A stretch of 64,000 nt of DNA from Gentiana macrophylla (Eukaryota; Streptophyta; Magnoliopsida; Gentianales; Gentianaceae), in assembly GCA_026214975.1 (NCBI GenBank), contig CM047814.1:18065541-18129540 (forward strand), written 5' to 3'. The position numbers and the translations under genes are program-made. Within the stretch, counting starts at the first letter, position 1. Each line of letters begins with the position of its first letter. Shown here one piece after another: positions 1-11,283 of this stretch. Below the pieces are notes generated by a model that was not told where the DNA came from, searched no databases, and was given only the letters and a program-made list of their open reading frames with translations.

Positions 1-17
1 TCAGATACAACCCTTTT

Positions 18-254
18 TCATCTCTTGATACTTGAATCCCCAAAAATAATGCCTGAAAAATTGCCGTCAGCTCCAAGGCATCTACATCTAACGAGCCCAT
101 AATCCTCTGTGAATAAGAACGCAAGATACAAACCATCGTGGTCACGAAAGATAACACCAATGGCCAATGACTCCTCTACCCTAGTAGCATCCGAATTAGC
201 CTTAACAACCATCGTGGTCACTAATATGTACGTCGCTATAGATAGAACGCCCAA
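18..254 (-). pseudogene. LINE-type RNase H domain fragment
   Basis: The minus-strand translation holds a motif of the form VKANSDATR followed by IGVIFRDHDG. This resembles the start of the plant LINE/RVT_3 class of RNase H domains, which usually read like K-x-N-x-D-A and then G-x-V-x-R-D-x-x-G. Only about 78 residues remain. No reverse transcriptase lies next to it inside the window, and the window edge cuts off what may lie upstream. It is most likely a scrap of a non-LTR retrotransposon; a piece of a host gene with the same fold cannot be excluded. Confidence 0.4.
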
Positions 255-1239
255 AGACGACGTTTAGAAGTGTCTTCTTAGATTATAACTAAGACACTTT
301 AAAACACCCTCATAGGTGCATAATCAGAACCATAGAAAGCGACCTAACAGATGCGAAATGGATACACTGAAAAACGGCTCAAAATCTACAAAATGGATAC
401 ATATAAAAGCGACCTGATATATACAATGGATGCATCAGAAACGTCACAACACCAAAGAGTTGATGCATTAAAAAGCGACTCAAAATCTACATAATTAATT
501 GATACATATAAAAACGGCCTAACATCCATAAGGTTTATACACAAAAAAACGCCTAACAACCATAGAATTCATACATTAAAAATTGTCCCAACAACCATGG
601 AGTTGACGAGGGCATTATAGTATTTCTGCATATCCGCCTACACATACCAAACCCCACCTAATTTATCATCATCCTTCCACTCATCAAGATATTTTTTTTT
701 CTAGAATTCATACCTCTCGCGAGCGCCATGACATAATGCCTATAAATATTATGTGGCATTTCCACATTTACACCACAGAATGGTGGCATTCCAGAAATAA
801 TCCCTATAAATATTCAGTTATGCATTCATGGAATGACCAATAAGTATACTATGATTCAAATAAAAAGGAACTGGCAACTTCAAATAAGCAACCAAGTTCC
901 AGTTATAACCAATTTAAAAGAATTGAGCACGATGAGAGCTACACACCTTCAGTTTCTAATTGTGGCGCTTTAAGAAACTCCATAGCTTTTCAATAAAAAG
1001 CCCCTGCATGTAGAGATAAGAACTCAGATTCTCAAAGATACAAATTATCATACAAACAATAGAGTGGTCCAAGGCAAAGATTCAAAGTTTAGCACTTAAA
1101 CATATTTACAAATTCCAAGTTATTGATACACTCAATAAGCAAACTAATTTCAGATTAGATGCACATTATATTCAACCACTTCACCACTTATTAATCAAAT
1201 AATAGAAAGATTCTTAATCTCTAAGTCAAACACAGAACT
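255..1239. other. Intergenic, no gene seen
   Basis: AT-rich sequence without a convincing coding region. It contains the degenerate repeat at about 330-600 and, at 735-840, two related short segments built around the string cctataaatatt. No LTR, RNA gene or terminal inverted repeat was recognised. Confidence 0.5.
330..600. repeat. Degenerate tandem repeat, unit about 35-40 bp
   Basis: The phrases aaaagcgacctaacat, aaatctacaaaatg and gatacatataaaa recur about six or seven times in the same order with many substitutions and unequal spacing. The copies are too diverged for a fixed unit length to be read by eye. Confidence 0.55.
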
Positions 1240-1527
1240 TGTTGAAGTTTGTAAATTTACAAACAAAAAGTTAAGAAAATGTGGAATTATTATTAATGAA
1301 CTGAAGATTACAAGTTAAGTTACAATGCTACTGATCATGGGGTATTTATATATTCAGACACCTCATGGGTCAGTTAAAAGTAAATTACAAACGGTTACAA
1401 CAAACTCTAACAGAATAACCGCTTTCTGCATTTGGATGCTCTGCTGACTAACTCAGCAGACTACTGAGTGAGTTATGTTCAGCTGACTGGCACTCAGTAG
1501 ACTTCCTTCAGCTTGTATTCTGTAACA
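1240..1527 (-). repeat. 3' LTR of the copia element
   Basis: On the element strand it begins TGTTACAG and ends TTCAACA. It aligns along its length with 5686-5974. The purine-rich tract on the minus strand just outside 1527 (GAGTGGG) fits a polypurine primer. Confidence 0.9.
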
Positions 1528-1579
1528 CCCACTCAAGCTGAGAATGATACATTATCAGCTTGCAATCAGCAGACTTCCT

Positions 1580-2041
1580 TCAGCTATTCGAACTTTGGAA
1601 TATTTTTGAAATACCTAACTTGTACAACAAGTAGGAGAAGATGGGTGCATCTAAAGACTTGGTAAGGATGTCAACAACTTGTTTTTTTGTGTTGACTGGA
1701 AGAAGTTTGATAAGTCCAGACTTGACTTTGTCTCTCACAACATGACAGTCAATTTCAATATGCTTTGTTCTTTCATGAAATACCGGATTATGAGAAATGT
1801 GCATGGCACTAGCACTGTCACATAATAATACAGCAGGCAGTTGAACTGGAACCTTCAAATCTTGTAGAATGTAAATCAACAATTGAATTTCACAAACTGC
1901 ATTTGCTATAGCCCTGTACTCAGCCTCTGATGAACTTCTTGCTATGGTGGTTTGTTTCTTTGCATTCCAAGATATGGGAGCATCTTCTAGAAACATTATG
2001 TAGCCTGATACTGATATTCTTGTTTCAGGACAACCAGCCAA
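1580..2041 (-). pseudogene. copia RNase H domain, open reading frame retained
   Basis: A 153-codon open stretch ends the polyprotein. It contains [40 protein letters not shown], and [15 protein letters not shown] followed by DILTKSL. These are the conserved landmarks of copia RNase H, which removes RNA from the RNA:DNA hybrid. The stop lies about 50 bp before the 3' LTR, as usual. It is the only domain of this copy still open end to end. Confidence 0.88.
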
Positions 2042-2049
2042 ATCACTAT

Positions 2050-3170
2050 CTGTAAAACCTTTCAGGATAAGGTTATTCTTTGTGGGAAATAAGTTCTATT
2101 GGCCTAGATTGGCCTTCAAATACCTCAACAGTCTATGTGCTACTTTCATATGGTTTTTAGTAGGAGTGTCCAGAAATTGGATCAGCTGCTGAACTGCAAA
2201 AACAATATATGGTCTGGTAAAAGTGAGGTAAATCGGTTTACCCACTAATGATATATATGCAGTATTATCTTCTAATAGTTGTAAATCACCATGCTGTAAG
2301 GTTTGCTAGGACTCCATAGGTGTCTTAGCAGGTTTAGACCCTAAAGATTCATTTTCTTCTAGGAGGTTGAGTGTGTACTTTCTTTGGGAAATAGATATGC
2401 CTTCAGGGGTTCTAGCAGCCTCAATACCTTGGAAATATCTCAATTTTCCAAGATCTTTAATAGTGACTTGCTAAATCAATTGCTCATTGAGGCTTGTTGT
2501 TATGATGTCATATACATATCTTAGCAAAGCAATAAAAGATTGTCATGGCCCTTTAGTGAATAGACTGTGGTCATTTTTGGACAGAATGAATCCTTGTGCT
2601 TCCAATAATTCAGTTAACTTGCAATTCCATCGTCTGCTAGCTTGCTTTAGACCATACAATGATTTTGTCAATCTACAAACTTGATTTGGTTTGGTTGCTG
2701 CACAACCTAGGGTAGCTGAATATATACTTCTTCATGTAAATCTCCATGTAAGAAGTCACTATTGACATCTATCTAATATAGGTGCCAATTATTAGCTGCT
2801 GCTGCAAGTAAAGCCCTGACTGTAGTAATCTTGACAACAGGGGAAAAGGTTTCTTGATAATCAATGCCATATGCCTAAGAGTAGCTTGTTGCTACTAGTC
2901 TAGCCTTGTATCTCTCCACTGAACCTTCAGGATTATACTTGATTCTGTATACCTATTTTCATCCAATAGGTTTCTTTCCTTGAGGCAAATCAACTACTTC
3001 TCAGGTATGAGTCTTTAGTAGAGCTTCAATCTCTTTTTGCATTGCTTTTTTTTTCACTCATCATACTTAATTGCTTGATTTTAAGTCTTAGGTTCTTTGA
3101 CAGCATCAATAGCATTAATGAATCTGGCATATTCTACTAAAATTTTTCCAGATTCATTACTTCACTCAGC
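2050..3170 (-). pseudogene. copia reverse transcriptase remnant, catalytic motif mutated
   Basis: Read through several stops, the minus strand gives the copia RT landmarks in order: ETFSPVVK near 2850, SLYGLKQASRRW near 2650, a palm motif near 2510, and [11 protein letters not shown] leading into RNase H. The palm motif, normally YVDD, reads YVYD at 2507-2518. The first catalytic aspartate is therefore lost, independently of the frame damage. Confidence 0.8.
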
Positions 3171-3559
3171 AGATTTAGGGATTGCTGAACTTTATGTGCA
3201 CCACGTTGATAAAAGGTTGGTGATTTCCTTGTCCATGTGGATAATCTCAACTGTGTAGGTAGAGGTGCCTAATTGACAAGCATGTTCTTCATCAGATGAC
3301 TCAGCTACAGCTGACCCTGTCTCTGGTTGGTCTGCTGACTCATTCAGCAAATTGTCAAAACTGTCCATAACTGGTAATGGCATTGGCATGTCAGTCATAT
3401 AGCTTTGCCTAGTACCCATTGAAACAAAGGGAAATAAGTCTCATGGAATTGAGTATTTCTACCAACAAAGATATCTTTGTTGGTGATGTCCAAAAGAAAT
3501 GCACCCTTGAAGGTGTTTGAGTTTCCAAGATATACACATGTCCAACATCTGGAATCAAA

Positions 3560-4420
3560 TTTTGTCATGTACTACTGAAATGTGCAAGAAAAAATAAGCA
3601 TCCAAAAACTTTAAACACAAAATAGTCTGGTTTAGTGTCATAAAGAATCTCATGTGGAGTGCTTTCCTTCAGCAGTGGTGTGGTGTGGCATTAATTAATT
3701 TTGCAGCATGTAAAAGACAAAATCCCTGATACTCAATGGGTAAATTACTCTGGAACATCAAACTACCGGCAACATTCAGCGAATGCTGATGATTCTATTC
3801 AACAATATCATTCTGTTTAGGTGTCTTTGAAAGCGGCATATCGATGTATGATGCCCTCTTGAGCATAGAATTGATGGTGAAGTCAAAACTCTCCATTTTC
3901 AGATCTAATTACTTTAATAATTTTATGACACTGAGTAGAAACAAATTTGACAAAGGATTTAACAAGATCAGAAGTTCTAGATTTATGCTTCATAAGAAAA
4001 ACCCAGGTAAATTTAGAAAAATCATCCATAATAGTAAGAAAATATTGATGTCCATTCACAATGTGTTGTTTCAAAGGACCCCAAATATCCATATGAACAA
4101 GATCAAAAACAACATTTACATCAGTTGTACTTAATGGAAAAGGATTTTTCTTTAATTTTTCCATAGGACAAACATAACAAAGATCATGATTACGGAATTT
4201 GACATCAGGAGACTGTGAACTAATGATTTACAGTCTTTTATCTGGCAAGTGTCCTAGTCTGTAATGCCATAAAAGTGCATCATCTAGTCTATCAGACAAA
4301 GTTTTATTTTCTATAGTACTAGCAGTAGAAAGTCCGATTGGCTGATCCATGACATAAAGTCCTCTGTGTAACTCAGCAGAACCAATCACTTTCTTGTTCT
4401 TGTCCTGCAAAACACATTTG
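3560..4420 (-). pseudogene. copia pre-integrase and integrase core remnant
   Basis: At 4410-4228 the minus strand encodes LLWHYRLGHLPDKRL, the conserved pre-integrase motif. At 4164-3883 it encodes VHMDIWGP, ending with SENGEF, which are the first two acidic landmarks of the integrase catalytic core (the second usually reads SDNGxEF). The part toward 3560 contains the third acidic region in shifted frames. It would catalyse insertion of the cDNA copy but is broken. Confidence 0.8.
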
Positions 4421-4594
4421 TTAGCAGAAAAAATAGCTTCACCTTTTGTATGATTAATTAAAGAAGGTAAGGATAAAATATTATACTTAAAACCAGGAAT
4501 GCAAAATACATCATGTAGGATCAGCTGAGGGTTGACCCTTACTTGTCCTATAAGTGTAACAGAAACATTATGTTCATTAGGTAATCCTATTCTT

Positions 4595-5485
4595 CTACCA
4601 TACTAGCCATTTTTTATTTGAAACCAGAAGGATAGCCATATTTCTTATAACAAGTCTCTTCAGTATGACCATTGAATCCACAGAAACTACATTGCACCTT
4701 CTTGGGATTCTTCGGTCTGGCATTTGCAGCAGCCACAAAACTTGGTCTACTGACTGATTGATTTTCCCCCTGACCGTTCTTTTGAGACAAGAGAAAACCA
4801 TTGAATCTTGATTCTTGGCCTTGTTAGCCACATATAACTTCTATCTTTCAAATTTAAAGGCCATTGCAAAGGCATCACTATTTTTGGAAAAGGCACCATC
4901 AGCATTGCCTGTGAAACCATTGACTCAAATTCATCCCTTAAACCTTTAAGGAACTTCATTACATGTTCAGCTTCCATTTGATCCATCAGAGTGCTAATAG
5001 CATTGCAGTGACATTGAGGATCACAAGAACAAACTGGCATAGGACTGATGGCCTTGATTTCTTCCCATGGAACCATTAACTTGGTGAAATATTGATTGAC
5101 ATAATCTATACATTGCTTCAGCATATGCATTCCTCAAGAAGATCTGAATGCCTTAATGCATCCACAATAGACAAACTAGCAACAAGATTCTTCCGAACTT
5201 CATGTGCACTCTTGAAAGACATCAAACTCAGTGCAATAGTGTTCTCTACAGAATTCAAGATCCATGATCTCACCATTGTATCACACTGTCTCCATGCATG
5301 AAAATATGTTGCAGCTGCTTATGGCCTCTTAATTGTGCCATCTATGAAGTCAATCTTGTTGTTGGTGATTAACACCATCTCCATACACATCTTTCATGGT
5401 TGTAATTATTTCCATTCATCAATGGATGAACAAGCACCAAAGATGGATTCTCATTGGGATGGACATAGAATGGACTAGAGGGACT
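4595..5485 (-). pseudogene. copia gag remnant
   Basis: Translation of the minus strand from about 5480 gives a gag-like start (WRQCDTMVRSWILNS), a middle stretch at 5130-4880 containing MKFLKGLRDEFE, and a distal zinc-knuckle-like part near 4690-4640 with cysteines and the string CSFCGFNG. These are the usual landmarks of copia gag, which coats the RNA in virus-like particles. The frame shifts several times, so no full protein can be made. Confidence 0.75.
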
Positions 5486-5673
5486 TCATTCTTGTTTCAT
5501 AGATGTCGTGGCTATCAAGAACTCTAGAATCTTATCAAATATCAATGACATAACAAAAAGACGATCAAGAAATGATCAAAAACTCAGAAAATGATCACAA
5601 TTTACTCTTAAGAAATTGTAAACACTGAAACGATGAAGAACGCAGGAAAACATTTAGCAATTCTCAAATTTCA

Positions 5674-5685
5674 ACTCTGGTACCA
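5674..5685 (-). other. Primer binding site (initiator Met tRNA type)
   Basis: On the minus strand the bases next to the LTR read TGGTACCAGAGT, one substitution from the start of the standard plant copia primer site TGGTATCAGAGC and one more at the last base. This fixes the element's orientation. Confidence 0.8.
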
Positions 5686-5974
5686 TGTTGAAGTTTGTAA
5701 ATTTAGAAACAGAAAGTGAAGAAAATGTGGAATAATTATTAATGAACTGAAGATTACAAGTTAAGTTACAATACTACTGATCAAGGGGTATTTATATCTT
5801 CACACACCTCATTGATCAGTTAAAAGTAAGTTACAAACGGTTACAACAAACTCTAACAGAATAACCGCTTTCTGCGTTTGGATCCTCTGTTGGCTAACTC
5901 AGCAGACTAATGAGTCTTCATATGTTCAGCTGACTGGCACTCAGCAGACTTTCTTCAGCTTGTACATTGTAATA
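5686..5974 (-). repeat. 5' LTR of the copia element
   Basis: Partner of 1240-1527. Its outer end reads TGTAATA on the + strand where the other copy has TGTAACA, so the terminal TG/CA has one mutation. It is followed directly by the gaact duplication. Confidence 0.9.
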
Positions 5975-5979
5975 GAACT

Positions 5980-7452
5980 CAATATAGTAAAACTTCCAGA
6001 AAAGCGATGAAAAAATATAAATTCAGGAAGGAAACAAATGTGTTAATCAATCGATAGGGGATGCTTGCTAGGCACCCACCATTGCAAGTTTCCTTCTAAA
6101 GAAGTTCGCAGAACCCTTGGAAAAGTTATAAAAAAGTGATTTGAGTAGTAATCAATTTCTAAATCCTACCCCCACCTAAGTGATTCTTGATGTTGTTGCA
6201 AGTGTTATAAGTACATATATAAGAGAAGGGTACATGATTTGACAAATTGAGATTGATAATAGGCATAATTTGATTTTTTTAATGAGAGCAATCACATGAA
6301 AGAGCTATCCACACACACGACAGATCTATTACAAGATGGTGCTTGATAATTTACTGAAGGATATTTGTTGATTCACATCTTATTTTAATTTATTGAATGA
6401 GTCTGCTCTTAATCAGCTTGTATATTGTTTCAAGAGTTTTATCAATTTGATTTTTTTTGTTCGAGATGATCAAAAGCTAAGGAATGGTAGTTTATGTGAC
6501 ACAATAATATTTTTACCATTAATTTACCCCTACTTGTGAGCGGAATTGTGTGTTCTTTTGAGTAAATCGCAAGTTAAATGAGTTAATTTGATGATTTGAA
6601 GTTCATGATTGCAATATTGCATTGTCTATGTTATTTGTCTAGAAAGAGTCTACTTTGTGTTGAATTTTGATCTATGATGGATAATGTGCATGGCATAGTG
6701 TCGAGAAGATTTCCGGAACGAGGGGAATGATCGACGGGCGGGAAAATTGAGTCGAGTTGCAGTTTGAGAGCATTATTTTAAGCTTCAGATTTTGAGCCAA
6801 GATTTAAAATGAGACTTAGTGGACAATATTATCCATAGTGCAAAAGAATTATAAGATTGGGCCTACCAAGCCATCGGCCCAACGGCACTGAAGCCTGCTG
6901 GCTAGCCGGCAGCCCAAACAGCCCAAATCATACCCTAAGTCAATTTAGGAGAGAAGGAAACTCCTAATTAGAGTCTAGGTTGTTGGTCTAAGAATTATAA
7001 ATTGCAGAATTGCAGATTGTAATAAGAGATACACACACTTATATGAAACTTTGATACTTAATAACTTTATTCAATACAACTTTACTTTTCGACCAAGTTC
7101 ATTTGGTTCCTATTTCAATTTGAAGGAGCTTTTGCGTTGTGGATTCGATTGGATCGTTGATAGAGGAAGGTATTTGTTCTTATCTTCATTCATGTTTGTA
7201 TACTTCTTCATAACCATAATATATCGTTTCTCTGTTATGTCGATGCTAAGCTAGAGTCTTTGTTAACCGAATCACGTAGAGAGTAATTCGAACCCAGTCT
7301 ACGTGGAGGATATGTATGTATGTGTGATTAGAAATCCAGATCCAAACCTTGTATCCACCAGCTCCGCAACATGTCTTGCTGCCGGCTAACCGGAAATTGT
7401 AGCAAGTATCAGGCCGTTCGTTTTGTTGATTCTGGTTATCTGATTTAATTTG
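5980..7452. other. Intergenic, no gene recognised
   Basis: No coding sequence with recognisable homology. The stretch 6840-7050 (short GC-rich repeats of gccggcagccc type, then a TA-rich segment and aataagagatacacac) resembles the downstream half of a plant copia LTR, but no partner copy lies in the window. A 67-codon open stretch at 7051-7254 is hydrophobic and looks like chance. Confidence 0.45.
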
Positions 7453-7891
7453 TGTTAGAAAATGTAAATTGACCTCTCATCAGAGCTGAGTACTATGCAG
7501 AGCTAACTCGGCTGGACAAGGTCAGCTGATCAATGTCAGTAGGGCAAAAGTCAGCAGGTTACGTCAGGTGGAGTCAACTGAGCTGAGTTCACATCTGAGG
7601 TATTTTAGTTAATTTGCTAGCATGTCTTTATGTCAGCTAGGTCTAGGGTTTGTGACTATAAATACTCATATGTTGTAACCTAGAATATTTGCAGCAGCAG
7701 TAGCAGGAACAATTACGTAAGCAATTACAGAGTCTGTAAAATCTCCAGTGATAATATATTTTCCTCGTTCTGCCCCTGGACTAGTCGGTACATTGTCGGA
7801 AACCACGTTAAATCTTGTGTGATTTATTTTTTTCTCATTTATTCTAGATTATTGCAATCCGTTTTTGATCCATGGATGTCCTGTTATAACA
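7453..7891 (+). repeat. 5' LTR of gag-only element
   Basis: Starts TGTTAGAA and ends TTATAACA. It aligns with 9572-10032; the right copy carries small extra segments. A TATA-like tataaatac lies near 7660-7670. Confidence 0.9.
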
Positions 7892-7894
7892 AAC

Positions 7895-7906
7895 TGGCAT
7901 CAGAGT
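7895..7906 (+). other. Primer binding site of gag-only element
   Basis: tggcatcagagt lies three bases inside the left LTR. It differs from the common initiator-Met type site TGGTATCAGAGC at two positions. Confidence 0.75.
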
Positions 7907-8018
7907 GACAAGGTTATCATCAGGGAATCCAAAATATGTTCGAGTTAGGTTGATTGTCACCAAGGTCGTAATTGACGCTAGGTTCTGGGATTAACGCTAA
8001 TTTTCCGGCAAGATCAAG

Positions 8019-8699
8019 ATGTCTAGGTTAGATATAGAGATTGATAAATTCACAGGAAGGAACAATTTCAATCTGTGGCAAATCAAGATGTGTGCTCTGT
8101 TGAAGAAACTAGGGGTCTGGGCTCCATTGACAAAAGAGTTGGATACCGGAAACATTGAGATGGCCAATCTGGACGAGAAAGCACATTCAATGATTTTGTT
8201 GTGCTTGTCTGATGATATTATCACTGAAGTTGCTAAAGAGGATTCAGCAGCAGGGTTGTGGATGAAGCTTGAGAGCCTGCATATGACAAAGTCATTGACC
8301 AATAAGTTGCTGATGAAGCAACGTCTGTTTAGTTTAAAGATGCATGAAGGAATGCCTCTCTGAGATCATCTGGAAAAGCTGAACACAATATTGCTTGATT
8401 TAAGGAGTATTGGTGTTAAGATTGAAGATGAAGATGCAGCTCTAATTTTGTTGGTATTACTGCCAGCATCATATGAGAATTTTGTGCAGTCTTTTGTTGT
8501 TGGGAGAGACACGGTGTCATTGGAGGATGTTAGGGCATCTCTCCATAATCGATAGCTAAGGCATAATGCAGCTGGAATAGGTACAGCCAATCGGGCTATT
8601 GGTTTAGTTGCTAGTAGCAGTTGCAAAGGGAATGGAAATTCTGAAAAAAATACATTAAAGAAGGGGGATGTCAAAGACCCTGATGCAAATCTAGTCTGA
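8019..8699 (+). pseudogene. copia gag with two in-frame stops
   Basis: From the ATG at 8019 one frame runs to a natural-looking stop at 8697-8699 and is interrupted only by TGA at 8361-8363 and TAG at 8553-8555. Landmarks are KFTGRNNFNLWQIKM near residue 10, a central ILLCLSDDIITEV, then LPASYENFVQSF near residue 150. These match the UBN2-type copia gag family. The two stops replace residues usually read as Arg and Glu in relatives. There are no frameshifts, so the damage looks recent compared with the other elements. Gag would form the particle; no zinc knuckle or protease follows. Confidence 0.85.
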
Positions 8700-9558
8700 A
8701 TCTGAATCTAGAGTGTTGGCAAGCAGGTGGAGCTTCAGGTCCATATTCAGCTGAGTCTGCAAAACTCAGCTAAGAACAGTCAACACTAATCTGGCACTTG
8801 GTTGTGTATCTGAACCTTAAGAATCAAGAGTTGAATCTAGTAGAACCAAAATCTAGTGGTCGGCTGAGTGAGGGTCAACTTATCTGGTACTAGGTGAGTA
8901 GAGTTGAATGTTCAAGTCTGGGAAGTTAGCTGAGTGAAGAGTCAGCTGAGTCCATCTGTCAGCGGAGTGGTATATGCTGAATCTGTTGAACATGTCTGCG
9001 CTGGTTCTACATCTGTGTCTGGAAACCTCAGCTGAGTGAAGTCAGCTGAGTAAGACAAATCTTATATTTTGGCTGAGTAGAGTCAGTTAAGAATCTGGTG
9101 AACATGTCTGAGGTGGAGTTCTCATCTGAAGTGAAGTCTCGTCTGGAGAAGTCTAACCTAAAGTCTATTGTGTTCACATCTGGTCAGCTCAGAATCTGAA
9201 TCTGCAAATGTGTTTGGTTGAAGTTGAATCTGAAGAACTCAGCTGAGTGTGCTCAAGTGAGGTGGTTACATCTGAATCTGGTAATCACATCTTGTCTGGT
9301 GATCAAGTCTGAATTTGTTGATCACATCTGTCCTCAACTCAGACAAGTCTGAATATGTTAACAGTAGAGAATCTCATCTGAATCTGGGAGGTTCTTATCT
9401 GAAGTTGATTTTCTCATCTGGAGTTAACTCTCATATGGAGGAATCACATCTGAAGCTGTTAAGTCTGAAAAAAGTGATGAAATCTAGTATCTGGCATTGT
9501 CGAATGCATCTGGTACAATACATCTAGTTATGCAATCTGTTTGAACGAGAGTTCAAAT
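8700..9558 (+). repeat. Low-complexity spacer of CAGCTGAGT and AATCTG motifs
   Basis: About 850 bp is composed largely of shuffled copies of cagctgagt, gtcagctgag, aatctgaatctg and cacatctg. Spacing is irregular, so this is not a simple tandem array. The same words occur in the element's LTRs (gctgagtac, gtcagctgatc). It occupies the place where pol would be in a complete copia element. Confidence 0.75.
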
Positions 9559-9571
9559 AAAGGTGGAGATT

Positions 9572-10032
9572 TGTTAGAAAATGTGACTTGACCTCTCATC
9601 AGAGCTGAGTACTAAGCAAAGCTAACACAGCAGGACAAGGTTTGCTGAGCAATGTCAACATAGCAATGTCAGCAAGGCAAAAGTCAGCAGGTTACGTCAG
9701 GTGGAGTCAACTGAGCTGAGTTCACATCTGGTATTTTAGTCAATCTGCTAGCATGTCTTTATATCGGCTAGGTCTAGGGTTTGTGACTATAAATACTTAT
9801 ATGTTGTAACCTTGAATATTTGCAGCAGCAATAGCATGAGCAATTGCGTAAGCACTTGCAGAGTCTGTAAAATCTCCAGTGATAATATATTCTCCTCGTT
9901 TGTGACCATGGACTAGCCGGTACATTGCCGGAAACCACGTTAAATCTTGTGTTATTGTTTCTTGTGTGATTTATTCTTTCTCGTTTATTCTTGATTATTG
10001 CAATCCGTTTTATATCCCTGGCGGTTATAACA
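9572..10032 (+). repeat. 3' LTR of gag-only element
   Basis: Partner of 7453-7891, preceded by the purine tract aaaggtggagatt at about 9559-9571 and followed by the atttg duplication. Confidence 0.9.
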
Positions 10033-10037
10033 ATTTG

Positions 10038-11283
10038 CAAGTTTAGAATCTAGCTAATTGTATGCATGCTTTCGTCAGTTATTTTAAAGGATCCGCAAGT
10101 GGAACGAATAGTTAGTACTTAGATAACTAGATCTCCATCTGGGATGGACAGTCCAAAGAATGAGGTTTTCCACACCCGTGTGGGCATCATGTAGAATCAT
10201 ATAATGCACATTTAATTAATTAATTAATTAGATATAGTCCGTTCATGGTAGAGCATTAATTGAGACGCATGATTCATTTGTCCGTTCACAAATTAAAACC
10301 AGGGGATCACACCATTAGAGTAGAATTATGCTTATAAACTCAAATCATACAAATCTAGTTACGCAATAGACTGTAGGGGTTATTCGATACATGGTTTGGT
10401 AAACTTTCGTTTAACTTGGTAATCTACTTGAATGTGTGTTTTTGTTCCTTGGTAGTTTAGTTATAACTCTTTTTTACGGTGACAATTGGTCCGAAACCAC
10501 TTTCGTGTTGTTAGTTCTAGTATTGGTTTGTTTTTTCCTAGTTGTCATTGGTCTATGTGGGACACGACATTGACTCGCCGTGTTAAACTACGATTGGTAT
10601 AGTCATCTTTCTAGTTTGAGTGCTTAAAAGCGGATTCCCTCTGCAATACCCAAAATTGTTTTAATTTGGGTTTATAAGAACTTGATATTTTCTCCAATAA
10701 CTTGTATTGCGGAAGAAACGGAATGAAAATGAAGAAAATATGATACGGTTAAGATGAAATAGAAGCAAACAAGGCAATAATAGAAAGAAGTAATAGAAGA
10801 AAAAGAGAGGAAAAAATGAAGATAAATAAATTAGAATAAAGGAAGAATGAAGAAGAAAATGGGGAAGAAGAGGAAATGAGGAGGGATGGCCTGGGACGGT
10901 TTTTGATTTTAATTGGGGTGTTTGTTAAATTTTATATATTTCGGGGTCTATTTGTAATTTTAAAAGTTCGCCGGTAGTAAACTAAACCTGTCAAAAGTAA
11001 TATTTTTTGTTAGATTTATCATTAGGATGTAATAGTAGATTGACGGGCCTGAACATAATAGCTGAACATAATAGCTGTGGTGTATATAAATATTTCAAAT
11101 TTTCGCATTATATAGGATGTCATGGTAGAAATGATGTTGCAAATAATGGGCCTTTTTCTTTTCTTTTCTTTTTCCCGCTTAAAACCGTGGTATTCAGGAC
11201 CAACTGCATCGATTAATCCGAAGTTCGTTCTGAGTCGTGTCCGTTGAGTCTAACTTTTACTTAGAGGTAAAGACCTGACCAAA
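10038..11283. other. Intergenic, with a purine-rich tract
   Basis: No coding sequence was recognised. About 10690-10890 the + strand is strongly purine-rich, made of gaagaa and aaatagaag runs. Near 10205-10230 there is a taat-repeat (ttaattaattaattaatta). Just before 11284 the unit taaagacctgaccaaa resembles a phrase that recurs on the far side of the nested insertion at 25605. Confidence 0.5.

Larger units (their letters stand above)
1240..5974 (-). mobile_element. Ty1/copia retrotransposon, complete but decayed
   Basis: Two LTRs of 288 and 289 bp enclose a 4.2 kb interior that encodes, on the minus strand, gag, integrase, RT and RNase H in the order typical of Ty1/copia. A 5-bp target duplication, gaact, flanks it at 1235-1239 and 5975-5979. 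A primer site matching the initiator-Met type abuts the right LTR, so that is the 5' LTR. Every domain carries stops or frameshifts. The RT catalytic motif is altered (see the RT entry), so the copy is dead. The LTRs differ at many positions by eye, indicating an old insertion. Confidence 0.92.
7453..10032 (+). mobile_element. Gag-only copia derivative (non-autonomous)
   Basis: LTRs of 439 and 461 bp begin TGTTAGAAAATG and end GTTATAACA. The 5-bp duplication atttg flanks the element at 7448-7452 and 10033-10037. A primer site follows the left LTR and a purine-rich tract precedes the right one. The 1.7 kb interior encodes only a copia gag; protease, integrase, RT and RNase H are absent. The space after gag is filled by a low-complexity region. 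It fits the class described as terminal-repeat retrotransposons with a GAG domain (TR-GAG), which depend on enzymes from other elements. Confidence 0.88.

Noticed and set aside
7051..7254. Small hydrophobic open frame of 67 codons
   Set aside because: No homology, no promoter or splice context; expected by chance in AT-rich DNA.
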